From the NCBI GenBank assembly GCA_022703445.1, contig JAKLDR010000042.1, positions 1 through 34,812 on the forward strand: DNA of 34,812 bases. Direction: 5' to 3'. Made by a program: the position numbers and the translations under genes. This stretch comes from Planctomycetota bacterium (lineage in GTDB: Bacteria > Planctomycetota > SZUA-567 > JAKLDR01). The notes below the pieces were generated by a model. The model saw only the letters and a program-made list of their open reading frames with translations, ran no database searches and was not told where the DNA came from. Each line of letters starts with the position of its first letter. Position 1 is the first letter of the stretch. This document shows, piece by piece, positions 25,863 to 34,551 of this stretch.

Positions 25863-28415
25863 TTGGACCGCACAGCAGCCAAAGGCATGGAAGACAGGCC
25901 GGCATTCTGGCCGGCTCTGCTGCTGATCCCGGCGCTGGCTCTAACCGCGCTGGCCTACGCACCGTGGCTGGGGCTGTCCATGGTGCGCACCACCTACGTC
26001 CGCGAGCTCCTGCTGGCGGTGCTGGCCGCCCCGGCGCTGGCCGCCGGACTGGCGGCTCTCGGCCCGCGGCGCGGGGCGCTGGCCCTGGCGCTCTCCGGGG
26101 GCCCGGCCCGGCTCTTCCTGCTGGCCGTCTGGGGCCAGGCCGCACTGGCCTGGGCCTCGACCGCCTGGGCGCGGGACCCGTCGCCCGCCGCCGCCCGGGC
26201 GATGGAACTCACCGCCCTGGCCGCCTGGGGGACAGGCTGGCTGCTGGCCGCCTCTTCGTCGGACACCGCGCGCCGCCGCCTGCTGGCCGGCCATCTCTGC
26301 GTCGGCGCCCTGATCGCCGCCGTAGGCCTCGCCGCGCACCTCGCGGCCCGGTTCGGCGGCGGCTCGCCCCCTTCGCGGCTCGGCGACCCCATCGGCAACC
26401 CCAACACCGTGGCTGTGCTGATGTTCTTCCCCCTGGCCGGAGCGGCGGCGCTGCTGATGCGGGGAGGAAGGTGGAAGGTTGAGGGTGGAGGGTGCGGAAC
26501 ACCACAGCCCGGGGCCTCCACCTTCCACCTTCCACCGTCCACCGCCGCCGCCGTTCTCGTCGCCCTCCTGTCCCTGGTCGTCTTCGTCCTGACCGGGAGC
26601 CGCACCGGGATGGTCGGCCTGGCCGCCGCCGCGCTCTTCCTGACCGCGGTCCACGTCCGACCGAAGTGGCGGATGATCGGCGCCGCGGCCCTGGCCCTGG
26701 CCGCCGCCGCCAGCCTGCTGTGGCTGACGGCGGACCAGGCGCGGATGACCAACCTGTGGGAGGCCGTCAGGCTGGGCAGCATCGGGCCGCGCTACTTCGG
26801 CACCATCGCCGGTTGGGGCATCTTCTCGGAGCACCCGGTGCTCGGGGCCGGCGCCGACAGCTTCCTGGCCGAAGCCCCGGCGCACCTGCCGCCTGAGCAC
26901 TACCTGGGCAGCTACGGGGACGACTACTTCAACCTGGCCCACAACGAGTACGCCCAGACTGCGGCCGAGGGCGGCCTGGTCGGCCTGGCTCTGCTGCTGG
27001 CTCTGCTGGCCTCGGTCACCTGGGGCGGACTCAGGGGGGCAAGGACCGGGTTGGAGGTGGGGGGTGGGAGGCGGGAGGCGGGCGGCGGCTCTTGCCCACC
27101 CAACCTCCACCCCGACTCCGCCGCCCTCTCCCTCGGCCTGGCCGCGGCTGCGGCCGGAGTGGCGGTCAGTTCGCTGGGCGACCCGTCCCTGCGGCTCTGG
27201 GACTTCACCGCCTTCTTCTGGGCGGCCGCCGGGCTGGCCGTTGCCGGGCCGTCAGCACCCCAGGCCGCCACCGGAACCGAGCCGCCGTCCGCAGGCGGAG
27301 CCGTCGAGCGCGGCCTCGGGAAATCCCAGGCGCTCCTGCTGGCCGCCGGCCTGGGGGCCGCCGTGATGGTCACCGCCCTGGTGGCCATGCCCGAGGCCCG
27401 CCGCGAGGAGGGCATGCGCAGGGCCCAGGACGCCGAGGCCAGGGGCGACTTCGACGCCGCCTCGCTCGACTACGCCCGGGTGGTCCACGGGCCGGGCCCC
27501 GCCGTGCGCCGACTGCAGGCGCGCGCCGCCCTGGTCAAAGCCGCCGAGTTCGCCGCCCGCAGGGCGTCCACCCCGGAAGCCGCCAGGGAGTTCCGACGCG
27601 TGTCCCTGGCCGAGGCCGAGTCGCTGTGCGCCACCATGCCCGAGTGCCCCATCAATCTCCGCAGACTGGCCGCCGCCCGCCTCAGCAGCGGCGACCGCGC
27701 CGGGGCGCTAGGGGCCCTGGTCATGGCCGCCCGACGCGACCCCTTCGACCGCGACTTCCGCATGCGCTTCCTCCGGGTGCTGGCCGCCGAACCGGAGGCC
27801 ACCCGCCGCGCGCTGGCCGCCTCGGTCGGCGACGCCCTGCGCCTGCCCGATGGGGACCGGGCCATGCTGCTCTCGATGGCCTCCGCGGCCGGGCGCGACT
27901 GGCCGGGGGCCGTCGCCGCGGTCAACGGCCTCGCCCCGGAGACGGTCGCCATCCTCCCCCTGGAGTTCTGGCGGGGGCTGTGCCTGGCCGAGGCCGGCAG
28001 GTTCGCCGAGGCACTGGCCACCATGGACCGGCACCTGGCCATCGAGCCGCTGCACGCCAACGGCTGGTTCTGGCGGGCCCGGGTCCTGCGGGCGGCCGGC
28101 GGTCCGGGGAACGCCGAAGGGGCCATGGCCTCGCTGCGGCGCTGCGTCGGCCTCGACGCCGAGGACGACGAAGCCCGGCTGGAGCTGGCGGGCATGCTGC
28201 TGGACGCCGGCCGGCCGGCCGAGGCCGTCGAACTCCTCCGGCCCAGGCTGGCGGCCTCGCCCAAGGCCGTCGACTGCGCCATCGTGACCGCCAGGGCGCT
28301 CCGGCAGCTCGGCCGTCAGGCCGAGGCCGAGGCCCTGCTCAAGGACATGCTGCGCCGGACCGGCGACGGGCGCGTCCGGGCGGCTTTGGAGCAGACCCCC
28401 AGTTCAGGACGATGA
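25863..28415 (+). CDS. O-antigen ligase/polymerase-like membrane protein with C-terminal TPR domain
   Basis: The product has about 850 residues if it starts at TTG 25863, 12 nt after GGAGGA. ATG 25887 is an alternative, and the longer frame from 25743 overlaps the prepilin gene and its terminator. About ten hydrophobic segments lie in the first 480 residues. The Wzy_C/RfaL-like core has FVLTGSRTGMVGLAAAALFL, FSEHPVLGAGADSFLAEAPA and FNLAHNEYAQTAAEGGLVGL. The last 330 residues form TPR-like helices (CLAEAGRFAEALATMDRHLA; LELAGMLLDAGRPAEAVELL). Such proteins ligate or polymerise lipid-linked glycans on the outer face of the inner membrane. Two heptad hairpins are embedded in frame, at about residues 201-227 and 396-417, in hydrophilic loops between membrane segments. 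It faces the glycosyltransferase operon convergently. Confidence 0.88.
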   Translation: MDRTAAKGMEDRPAFWPALLLIPALALTALAYAPWLGLSMVRTTYVRELLLAVLAAPALAAGLAALGPRRGALALALSGGPARLFLLAVWGQAALAWASTAWARDPSPAAARAMELTALAAWGTGWLLAASSSDTARRRLLAGHLCVGALIAAVGLAAHLAARFGGGSPPSRLGDPIGNPNTVAVLMFFPLAGAAALLMRGGRWKVEGGGCGTPQPGASTFHLPPSTAAAVLVALLSLVVFVLTGSRTGMVGLAAAALFLTAVHVRPKWRMIGAAALALAAAASLLWLTADQARMTNLWEAVRLGSIGPRYFGTIAGWGIFSEHPVLGAGADSFLAEAPAHLPPEHYLGSYGDDYFNLAHNEYAQTAAEGGLVGLALLLALLASVTWGGLRGARTGLEVGGGRREAGGGSCPPNLHPDSAALSLGLAAAAAGVAVSSLGDPSLRLWDFTAFFWAAAGLAVAGPSAPQAATGTEPPSAGGAVERGLGKSQALLLAAGLGAAVMVTALVAMPEARREEGMRRAQDAEARGDFDAASLDYARVVHGPGPAVRRLQARAALVKAAEFAARRASTPEAAREFRRVSLAEAESLCATMPECPINLRRLAAARLSSGDRAGALGALVMAARRDPFDRDFRMRFLRVLAAEPEATRRALAASVGDALRLPDGDRAMLLSMASAAGRDWPGAVAAVNGLAPETVAILPLEFWRGLCLAEAGRFAEALATMDRHLAIEPLHANGWFWRARVLRAAGGPGNAEGAMASLRRCVGLDAEDDEARLELAGMLLDAGRPAEAVELLRPRLAASPKAVDCAIVTARALRQLGRQAEAEALLKDMLRRTGDGRVRAALEQTPSSGR
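26463..26543. repeat. Heptad hairpin element 6, in frame inside the O-antigen ligase gene
   Basis: The arms 26463-26491 and 26515-26543 (29 nt each) pair at 25 of 29 positions around a 23-nt centre. Units are GGTGGAA/GGTTGAG-type heptads on the left and the complement on the right. The 81-nt element is a multiple of three and encodes a Gly/Lys/Pro-rich loop between two membrane segments. Confidence 0.78.
27048..27113. repeat. Heptad hairpin element 7, in frame inside the O-antigen ligase gene
   Basis: The arms 27048-27062 and 27099-27113 pair at 13 of 15 positions. From 27049 to 27088 there are nearly six heptads of GGTGGGA/GGCGGGA type. The 66-nt span is a multiple of three and encodes a Gly/Arg-rich hydrophilic loop between membrane segments. 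Confidence 0.7.
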
Positions 28416-28487
28416 AGGCGGAATCGGCATAGCGACGCGAGCCGGTCCGGACAACCGACCGCTGCGCCCCGCTCGACGCACTCGCAG

Positions 28488-29774
28488 CTACGCGTCCCGC
28501 CCGGCCGCCGCGGCCAGCAACCCGGCCAGCCGCCGGACGTTCCTCTCGAGCGAGAAGCGCTCCCGCAGCAGCTCGCCGGCACCGGAGGCCAGCCGCGCGG
28601 CCAGCGGAGGGTCCCCTGCGATCCTGCCAATGGCCGCGGCCAGCGCTGGCGGGTCGGCCGGGGGAACGAGCAGCCCCGAACGGCCGTCCTCCACGGCCTC
28701 GCCCAGACCGCCGGCATCGGCGGCCACGGCGGGCAGTCCGCAGGCCATGGCCTCGAGCAGGGAGTTCGGCACGCCGTCGCGGTCGCCGTCCGGCGCGACC
28801 ACCGACGGGGCGCAGACCGCGTCGGCCCGGGCGCACGCAGCAGAGAGCTCCACAGCGCCCACTTCCCCGGAGAAGGTCACGCGTTCGGTCAGCCCGCGTG
28901 CGGCGGCCAGCGCCTCCAGGGCGCCGCGCTCGGGGCCGTCGCCGGCCAGCTCCACCTCGAACCCGCCGCGCGCCAGCGCCGCGGCTTCGATCAGGTACGC
29001 GAAGCCCTTCTTGGGGACCAGGCGGCCGATGGCCAGGACCCGGAACGGGCAACCGGGGCGGGCTTGCGGCTTTGGGCTTTCGGCTTTTGGAACGGCAGGC
29101 GGCTGCTTCTCCGCAAGCCGCAAGCCGAGTGCCGGATGCCGGTCGTTCCCCTCCGGCAGCGGCACCCCGTGATAGCACAGCTCCACCTTGGCGGCGGAGG
29201 GGCCGTAGGTCCGCTGCAGGAACTCCATCGCCGCGCGGCTGCAGGCGGTGACCAGCCGGGCCTCCTCGAGCTGGGCGGCGACCAGCGCGCGGTTGACGAA
29301 GACGTCCCAGGCGTGGACGCTCAGCGCGAAGGGCACGCCGGCCAGACGCGAAGCCATCCAGCCGACCGCTCCGGGCAGGGAGGCAAAGTGCGCCCAGAGA
29401 AGCTCGGCCCCCGCCCGCCGGACCTCCCGGGCCAGCGCGGGGGCCAGGGCCATCCTGGGCAGCAGCCGGGCCAGCCGCACCGGGTCCCGGAGCTCGCCGG
29501 AGACGGCCGCGGGCAACAGCCGGAGCATCCTGCCCGGGCTGGCCGCCGCAGCGCCGGCCCCGCCCGCCAGTCCCCGGGCCGAAAGGGCGCCCGGCAGCCA
29601 GGAGACGCGCCCGGCCAGGCCGGCGAAGGGCTCCTCGGCGAGCAGCCCCTCCGGCCCCCGGGCGACGGCGAAGATCCGCAGGTCGAGCCCCAGCCCGGCC
29701 AGGGCGGCCAGCTCCCTGGAGATGAACCGCTCGCTGGCCTTCGGCCAGGTCTCCAGGACGACGGCCACGACCAT
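28488..29774 (-). CDS. GT4-family glycosyltransferase (colanic-acid type)
   Basis: The product has 428 residues. The N-terminal acceptor domain starts VVAVVLETWPKASERFISRE, the pattern of WcaL/AmsK-like enzymes (ETFISRE in relatives), and contains LLWAHFASLPG and SVHAWDVFVN. The C-terminal GT-B donor domain starts near residue 243 (FRVLAIGRLVPKKGFAYLIE) and has AGDGPERGALEAL. An acidic pair in E-x7-E spacing is Asp333 and Glu341 (DRDGVPNSLLEAMACGLP). It probably transfers a hexose from a nucleotide-sugar donor to a growing lipid-linked glycan at the cytoplasmic face. The linker between the domains (residues about 216-238, KQPPAVPKAESPKPQ) is encoded by heptad hairpin 8. The start lies 1 nt beyond the stop of the upstream GT4 gene, so the two are co-transcribed. 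Confidence 0.92.
   Translation of the reverse strand: MVVAVVLETWPKASERFISRELAALAGLGLDLRIFAVARGPEGLLAEEPFAGLAGRVSWLPGALSARGLAGGAGAAAASPGRMLRLLPAAVSGELRDPVRLARLLPRMALAPALAREVRRAGAELLWAHFASLPGAVGWMASRLAGVPFALSVHAWDVFVNRALVAAQLEEARLVTACSRAAMEFLQRTYGPSAAKVELCYHGVPLPEGNDRHPALGLRLAEKQPPAVPKAESPKPQARPGCPFRVLAIGRLVPKKGFAYLIEAAALARGGFEVELAGDGPERGALEALAAARGLTERVTFSGEVGAVELSAACARADAVCAPSVVAPDGDRDGVPNSLLEAMACGLPAVAADAGGLGEAVEDGRSGLLVPPADPPALAAAIGRIAGDPPLAARLASGAGELLRERFSLERNVRRLAGLLAAAAGRDA
29061..29127. repeat. Heptad hairpin element 8, in frame inside a glycosyltransferase gene
   Basis: On the plus strand, 29061-29090 is a run of GGCTTGC/GGCTTTC-type heptads, and 29111-29127 holds the complementary CCGCAAG heptads. 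The segments 29061-29076 and 29111-29126 pair at 14 of 16 positions. The element encodes the Lys/Pro-rich linker between the two Rossmann-like domains of the minus-strand glycosyltransferase. Confidence 0.72.
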
Positions 29775-29775
29775 G

Positions 29776-30975
29776 TCAGCCTCCCCGCCGCTCCGCCGCG
29801 CGGCGGTTGAGATCCTCCATCTCGCGGCGGTCCTCCTCGCGGATCTCCCGGTAGATGCCCAGGACCGCGCGGGCCGCGCGCTCCCAGGTGAAGGCGGCGG
29901 CGCGTTCCGGACCGGCCGCGGCCAGCCGGCGGCGGAGCGGCTCGTCGGTGAGGATCCGTTCGATGCCCTCGCGCAGGTCGCGCAGGTTCCCGGCGTCGAC
30001 GTGCAGCGCGACGTCGCCGGTGACCTCCACCAGCGCGGGGTCCATGCTGGTCAGCACCGGCACGCCGCAGGCCGCGGCTTCGAGCGCCGGCAGGCCGAAC
30101 CCCTCGACGATCGAGGGCATGACCAGCGCGTCGGCCAGGGCGCAGACCCGGGGCAGCGCCTCGGGGGAGAGGTAGCCGGTGAAAAGCACCGCGTCGGACA
30201 CGCCCAGGTTCCGGACCTCCGCGAAGACCTCCCGCCAGCGCCAGGCCGGCTTGCCGGCGATCACCAGCCTGTGGGCCAGGCCCTGGTTGCAGCGGGCCGC
30301 GAAGAAGGCCCGGATCAGGCCGACCAGGTTCTTGCGGGGCTCGATCTGCCCCACGAAAAGCAGGTAGCGGTCCGGCAGCTTCAGCCGGCGGCGCTCCTCG
30401 GCGCGCCGCTCCTTTCCGCGGATCGGGCGGAACTCCTCCCCGATCCCGTGCGGCACCACCCGGATGCGCCCCCGGTCCGCGCCGGCCAGGCGCACGAGTT
30501 CCGCGGCGCTGGCCTCGCTCGGGACGATGATCCGGCGGGCCGCCCGGCAGCTCTTGGGCAGAACCCGGAGGTGCGCCACGGTCGACTTGCGGCAGAGCTT
30601 GGGATGGGACAGGGCTATGGCGTCGGCGGCGGAGAGCGCGGCGGGCACGCCCAGCCCCCAGGGCACGCCCATCCAGACCGGCAGGACGTAGGCCGGCCCG
30701 TGGAAGACGTCCAGCCGGTCGGAGTTGGCCACCGAGGGGAGCCGGAGCTGCTGCCAGAGGATCCGCGGGATGCGCCAGGAGGAATCGAACGGCATGCGCC
30801 GCACCCGGACGTTGGGCCGCGCGAGCCACTCCGGCACCGCCCAGCGGCGGCCGCAGTAGACCACGAACTCGTCGCCCGAACCGAGCGCGACCATGGCCCG
30901 CAGCAGCGCCGCGACGGTGTTCTCGACCCCGGCGGGCTCGGTGCGCAGGAGCGTTGCGTCGTACCCGATGCGCAT
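29776..30975 (-). CDS. GT4-family glycosyltransferase (mannosyltransferase-like)
   Basis: The product has 399 residues. The start MRIGYDATLLRTEPAGVENT with a glycine/valine-rich loop is typical of GT4 mannosyl- or rhamnosyltransferases. The middle has DVFHGPAYVLPV and IIVPSEASAAELVRL. The donor domain includes LLFVGQIEPRKNLVGLIRAF (Arg214, Lys215), FTGYLSPEALPRV, and the E-x7-E motif Glu291/Glu299 (EGFGLPALEAAACGVPVLTS). It would act at the cytoplasmic membrane on nucleotide sugars for polysaccharide synthesis. It lies 13 nt after the small membrane protein gene and 1 nt before the next GT4 gene, within one operon. Exact sugar specificity cannot be told. Confidence 0.93.
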   Translation of the reverse strand: MRIGYDATLLRTEPAGVENTVAALLRAMVALGSGDEFVVYCGRRWAVPEWLARPNVRVRRMPFDSSWRIPRILWQQLRLPSVANSDRLDVFHGPAYVLPVWMGVPWGLGVPAALSAADAIALSHPKLCRKSTVAHLRVLPKSCRAARRIIVPSEASAAELVRLAGADRGRIRVVPHGIGEEFRPIRGKERRAEERRRLKLPDRYLLFVGQIEPRKNLVGLIRAFFAARCNQGLAHRLVIAGKPAWRWREVFAEVRNLGVSDAVLFTGYLSPEALPRVCALADALVMPSIVEGFGLPALEAAACGVPVLTSMDPALVEVTGDVALHVDAGNLRDLREGIERILTDEPLRRRLAAAGPERAAAFTWERAARAVLGIYREIREEDRREMEDLNRRAAERRGG

Positions 30976-30988
30976 CGGGCGCGGCGGA

Positions 30989-31249
30989 CTACTTCCCGCC
31001 CTTGGCGGCGCGGCGCGGCGCCGGCGGGGGCGCGGAGGGCCGGGCCGCGGGCGCGGGTTCCCGGCGCTGCTCCTGCTCGGCGGCCTCGCGCATCAGGTCC
31101 AGGCGCCGGCGCTCGGCCTCGGCGCGCTCCTTGGCCTTCTCCTCGTTGGCCACCAGGCGCGCCGCCAGGGCCATCCAGACTACCACGGCGGCCACGGCCA
31201 GGGCCAGCACCACGGCCAGGGCGACCCAGTCCAGCCCTCCGGAGGTCAC
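30989..31249 (-). CDS. Small single-pass membrane protein with coiled-coil tail
   Basis: The product has 86 residues with a GTG start at 31249-31247 that overlaps the preceding stop as GTGA. One transmembrane helix lies at about residues 8-31 (VALAVVLALAVAAVVVWMAL). A charged helix of about 30 residues, likely a coiled coil, follows (KAKERAEAERRRLDLMREAA), then a Pro/Ala/Arg-rich tail. No family is recognised. Its fixed position between the DUF4388/PEGA/PQQ protein and two glycosyltransferases suggests a small membrane adaptor. Confidence 0.75.
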   Translation of the reverse strand: MTSGGLDWVALAVVLALAVAAVVVWMALAARLVANEEKAKERAEAERRRLDLMREAAEQEQRREPAPAARPSAPPPAPRRAAKGGK

Positions 31250-34200
31250 GGCCGCTCGTCGAACCCGTAGACGAAGCCGTCGTCCGACCCGAAGATGACC
31301 AGGCCGTCGACCAGGGCCGCGGCGGAGCGCATGGCCCCGTCGGTGTTCCGGAAGCGCCAGTGCTCGCGGTCGCTGGTCCGGTCCAGAGCCCGGAAGCAGC
31401 CGTCATGGCTGCCCAGGTAGATGCGCTTCTCGGTGATCAGCGGGGCCGCCGAGGCCGCCGCGCCCAGGCCCCACTGCCGGAGGACACCGGGCCGCGCCGC
31501 GGTGGGCTCCAGGGCCCAGAGCTCGCCCTCCATGCTCACGAAATAGAGCTGGCTGCCGGCCATGACCGGACCGCCCCGAACCTGCCCTCGACCCGGCTGC
31601 CTCCAGCGGACCTCGTGGCGGGCCAGGTCCACGGCGTAGAGGAACCCGTCGTCGGCGCCGACGTAGATGATGCCGCCGTCGATGAGCGGAGAGCCGCGCA
31701 GGGCCCCGCCCAGCTTGAGGCTCCAGAGCTCGCGGCCGTCGGTGACGGCCAGCGCCCGGAGATGCTCGTCGTCACCGGCCACGTAGACGACGTCGGGGGT
31801 CACCGCCGGGGAGGCGGCCAGCGCGCCGACCCGCGCGCTCTTCCAGCGCAGTTCGCCGGTGGCCGCGTCCAGGCAGTAGGCCCGGCCGTCGTCGGAGCCG
31901 AAGAACACGAAGGACTGGTTGTTGAGCAACTGGATGACGGCCACCCGCGGGGCGGAGCGCACCAGCCCCTCGGTCTTGAAGGGCGGCCAGCGGTCCTTCC
32001 CGTCGGCCAGATCCACGGCGTAGAGCCGCCCGTCGAAGCTGCCCACGAAGGCGGTGTTGCCGGAGACGACCGCGGCGCCGCTAACCGCCGCCAGGGCGCC
32101 GAGCGGCCGCTTCCAGACCTGTTTGCCGTCGGCCGCGGCCAGGCACCAGAGGTTGCCGGCGCGGTCTCCGAAGACGACCCGGCCGGCCCCGGGGACCGCC
32201 GTGATGGGCGCGTCGACCTGGGCGTCCACCCGCACCTTCCAGGCCGGAACCCGGACCATCTCGCGGCGCACGGTCCGCGCGGCCGGGATCTCGCCCAGGG
32301 TCGGGGAGAGCTGAGCGTCGGCGTAGCCCTTGAGGCTCAGGCAGAGCTTGTTGGGCCCGGCCACCGACAGGCGCACCGTGCAGGGGCTGAGCGTGCCCCG
32401 GGAGTCGTTGAGGCGGACCTCCGCGCCGGGGGGCTGCGTGTCGATCTTGACCGGGAAGGTCAGGCCCAGGATGGACGGGTTGCCCGGATACTTGCGGGCC
32501 AGCTTCTGGACCGCCTCGAACTCCTCCTGCTCCGAGGCGTAGGCACCGCTCTTGCGGACGGCCTCCTGGATCTCCGCAAGACTGGCCTCGACGACCTTGA
32601 GCTGGTCGCGGGCGTATTTCTGGTCGGCCTCGCTGCCGGCGCGCTCCAGCAGGCGCAGGTGGGCGCGGGCGTCCTCGAGCTTGCCGGCGTCCAGGCTTAC
32701 CTGGGCGTCGCGGCGGATCTGGGCGGACTTGGCGATCACGTCCCGCTCCAGGGCGGCCTTCTCGGCGACCAGCCGCTCGGCGCGGTTCATGCACTCCTGC
32801 CGCCGGGCGGCGGCCTTCTCCGGCAGGCCCAGGAGCGACCACTTGGCGCAGATGCCGTCGTAGGCCTCTCCGGACAGGCGCGTCGCGGCGATGGCCCCGT
32901 CGTAGTCTCCGGCCCGGACCTTCTCCTCGGCCTGGTCCCGGAGGGCATCGGCCTGCACGCAGGCCCCGTCGAAGGCCGGCCGGACCACCCGGTACTCGTG
33001 GTTGGCCAGGGCCAGCGCCCCGCCGGCCAGGAGCAGGACCACCGGGATGACCGCCAGGACCTTGCGCCGCGTGTGGCGGCGGCGGTCCTCGGTGTTGAGC
33101 AGCGCGGCCATGCGCCGGCGGGCGCTCTCCCGGGAGGGCTCGATCTGCAGGGCCTTGCGCAGGGCGTCGCAGGCGGCCCGGGTCTCGCCGGCACCGACCA
33201 ACTCCTCGGCCTGGGCCTCGAGTTCGTCGGCGGCCTCGGAGCCCTGCCCGGCGGCCTGCAAAGCCTCGGCCAGCAGCCCGCGCGCGGACGGGTCCCGGCC
33301 GGCGGCCTCGACGGCCGCCTGGGCCGCCGCCACCGCCCGGTCGTTGGCACCGGACTCGAGGTGGGCCTTGACCAGGGCAGCGTAGTGCTTGAGGCTGGCT
33401 TCCCGGCGCCCCTGGCGAACGTGGTGCTCGGCCAGCGCCTGGTGGGCGCGGCAGTTGCGCGGCAGCAGGTCCAGGATGCGGGTCCAGAGCTCGACGGCCT
33501 GGCCCTCGCGGCCCTGCTCCAGGGCGCGGTCGGCCAGGACGCCCAGGTGGATGGCCGCGCGCTCCGGGTCGCCGGAGCGCGCCGAGGCCTCGGCCAGCCG
33601 GCTGCGAATCTCGGGGGAGTCCTGCCCCAGGGCCAGCAGCCGCTCGTAGGCCTTGGCCAGCCGCGGCCAGTTCTGGGCCCTGGCCAGCGCGGCCGCGGCC
33701 CGTTCGATCTCCGGGCGCCCCGCGCTCCGCAGGTGGCCGCCCTCCAGCAGGAAGCACAGGATCCCGCCGACCTCGTAGCGCGAGAGCCACGAGTCGGCGA
33801 TCATGTCGTCGATGTCCCTGGTGCCGTCGGCCAGGGAGAGCACCCGGTGCATGACCGCGTCCAGGCCCTCGATCTGCGCCGGGAACTGCCCGGTCGCGTC
33901 GATCGTAGCAGCCACCAGGATCTCCCGCCCGGATGGCAGGGTCTGGCGGAAGCGGCCCCACTCGTCGATGCGCCGCGCGGCCTCCATGACCAGCGAACCG
34001 GTCGAAAGCCGCACGCCGGCGGAGGGCGCGTCGCCGGTGAAGACGCCCGGCATGGGCGCGCCGTCGGTGAACTCGAAGTCCGCGTCCTCCCAGGTGAAGA
34101 CCTCGTGGACCTCCTCCTCCACGAAGCGCTTGACCAGGTGGGCGGTCTGGTCCTGGGGGGCGTAGCCCAGGCGCACGATCAGGGCCAGGGCGGTCTCGTC

Positions 34201-34542
34201 CGAGCCGGCCATCTGCTTGACCAGCGTCGAGGCCTGCTCGGCGCTGAGCAGGCACCGGCCGACCAGGTAGCAGATCAGCGGCGGCAGGTCCTCGGCCGGG
34301 GCCGGTCCGCCCTTGCGGGGGTCGGCCTTGCGCCCCTCGGGCTTCTCCTCGCGGGGCGCCCGGGCCGGCTTGGCCAGGGAGCTCCGGGCGGCGTTGCGCA
34401 CCTCGCCGTTCTCGAAGCAGATCGAACGGACCGCGGGCCCCGGCTTGCGCACCAGGCGCAGGACGCCGGTCTGGGTGTTCATGGCCAGGGTCTGGAATAT
34501 GTCCGAAAGGGCCAGAGTCTTGAGATTGCCGCGGAAGCTCAC
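31246..34542 (-). CDS. DUF4388-TPR-transmembrane-PEGA-PQQ propeller multidomain protein
   Basis: The product has 1098 residues with a GTG start at 34542-34540, nine nt after the upstream stop. The N-terminus is a DUF4388 (PATAN-like) domain (MSFRGNLKTLALSDIFQTLA; TGVLRL; SICFENGEVRNAA), with a charged insertion at about 57-86 and a continuation around 120-165 (VHEVFTWEDADFEF). TPR-like helices cover about 280-480. A transmembrane helix follows at about 494-514 (VLAVIPVVLLLAGGALALAN). Outside are coiled-coil helices at 515-680, a PEGA domain at about 697-755 (VKIDTQPPGAEVRLNDSRGT) and a BamB/PQQ-like propeller at 760-1098 (VVFGDRAGNLWCLAAADGKQ; IIYVGADDGFLYAVDLA). It links a cytoplasmic regulatory module to an exported beta-rich binding module. 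It follows a Roadblock/LC7 gene in one operon. Confidence 0.92.
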   Translation of the reverse strand: MSFRGNLKTLALSDIFQTLAMNTQTGVLRLVRKPGPAVRSICFENGEVRNAARSSLAKPARAPREEKPEGRKADPRKGGPAPAEDLPPLICYLVGRCLLSAEQASTLVKQMAGSDETALALIVRLGYAPQDQTAHLVKRFVEEEVHEVFTWEDADFEFTDGAPMPGVFTGDAPSAGVRLSTGSLVMEAARRIDEWGRFRQTLPSGREILVAATIDATGQFPAQIEGLDAVMHRVLSLADGTRDIDDMIADSWLSRYEVGGILCFLLEGGHLRSAGRPEIERAAAALARAQNWPRLAKAYERLLALGQDSPEIRSRLAEASARSGDPERAAIHLGVLADRALEQGREGQAVELWTRILDLLPRNCRAHQALAEHHVRQGRREASLKHYAALVKAHLESGANDRAVAAAQAAVEAAGRDPSARGLLAEALQAAGQGSEAADELEAQAEELVGAGETRAACDALRKALQIEPSRESARRRMAALLNTEDRRRHTRRKVLAVIPVVLLLAGGALALANHEYRVVRPAFDGACVQADALRDQAEEKVRAGDYDGAIAATRLSGEAYDGICAKWSLLGLPEKAAARRQECMNRAERLVAEKAALERDVIAKSAQIRRDAQVSLDAGKLEDARAHLRLLERAGSEADQKYARDQLKVVEASLAEIQEAVRKSGAYASEQEEFEAVQKLARKYPGNPSILGLTFPVKIDTQPPGAEVRLNDSRGTLSPCTVRLSVAGPNKLCLSLKGYADAQLSPTLGEIPAARTVRREMVRVPAWKVRVDAQVDAPITAVPGAGRVVFGDRAGNLWCLAAADGKQVWKRPLGALAAVSGAAVVSGNTAFVGSFDGRLYAVDLADGKDRWPPFKTEGLVRSAPRVAVIQLLNNQSFVFFGSDDGRAYCLDAATGELRWKSARVGALAASPAVTPDVVYVAGDDEHLRALAVTDGRELWSLKLGGALRGSPLIDGGIIYVGADDGFLYAVDLARHEVRWRQPGRGQVRGGPVMAGSQLYFVSMEGELWALEPTAARPGVLRQWGLGAAASAAPLITEKRIYLGSHDGCFRALDRTSDREHWRFRNTDGAMRSAAALVDGLVIFGSDDGFVYGFDERP

Positions 34543-34551
34543 GGGGGAGCC

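Noticed and set aside
26463..26543. Heptad hairpins considered as insertion-sequence ends or MITEs with target-site duplication
   Set aside because: No transposase, no terminal motif shared between loci, and no convincing flanking duplication. The arm sequence differs from locus to locus.
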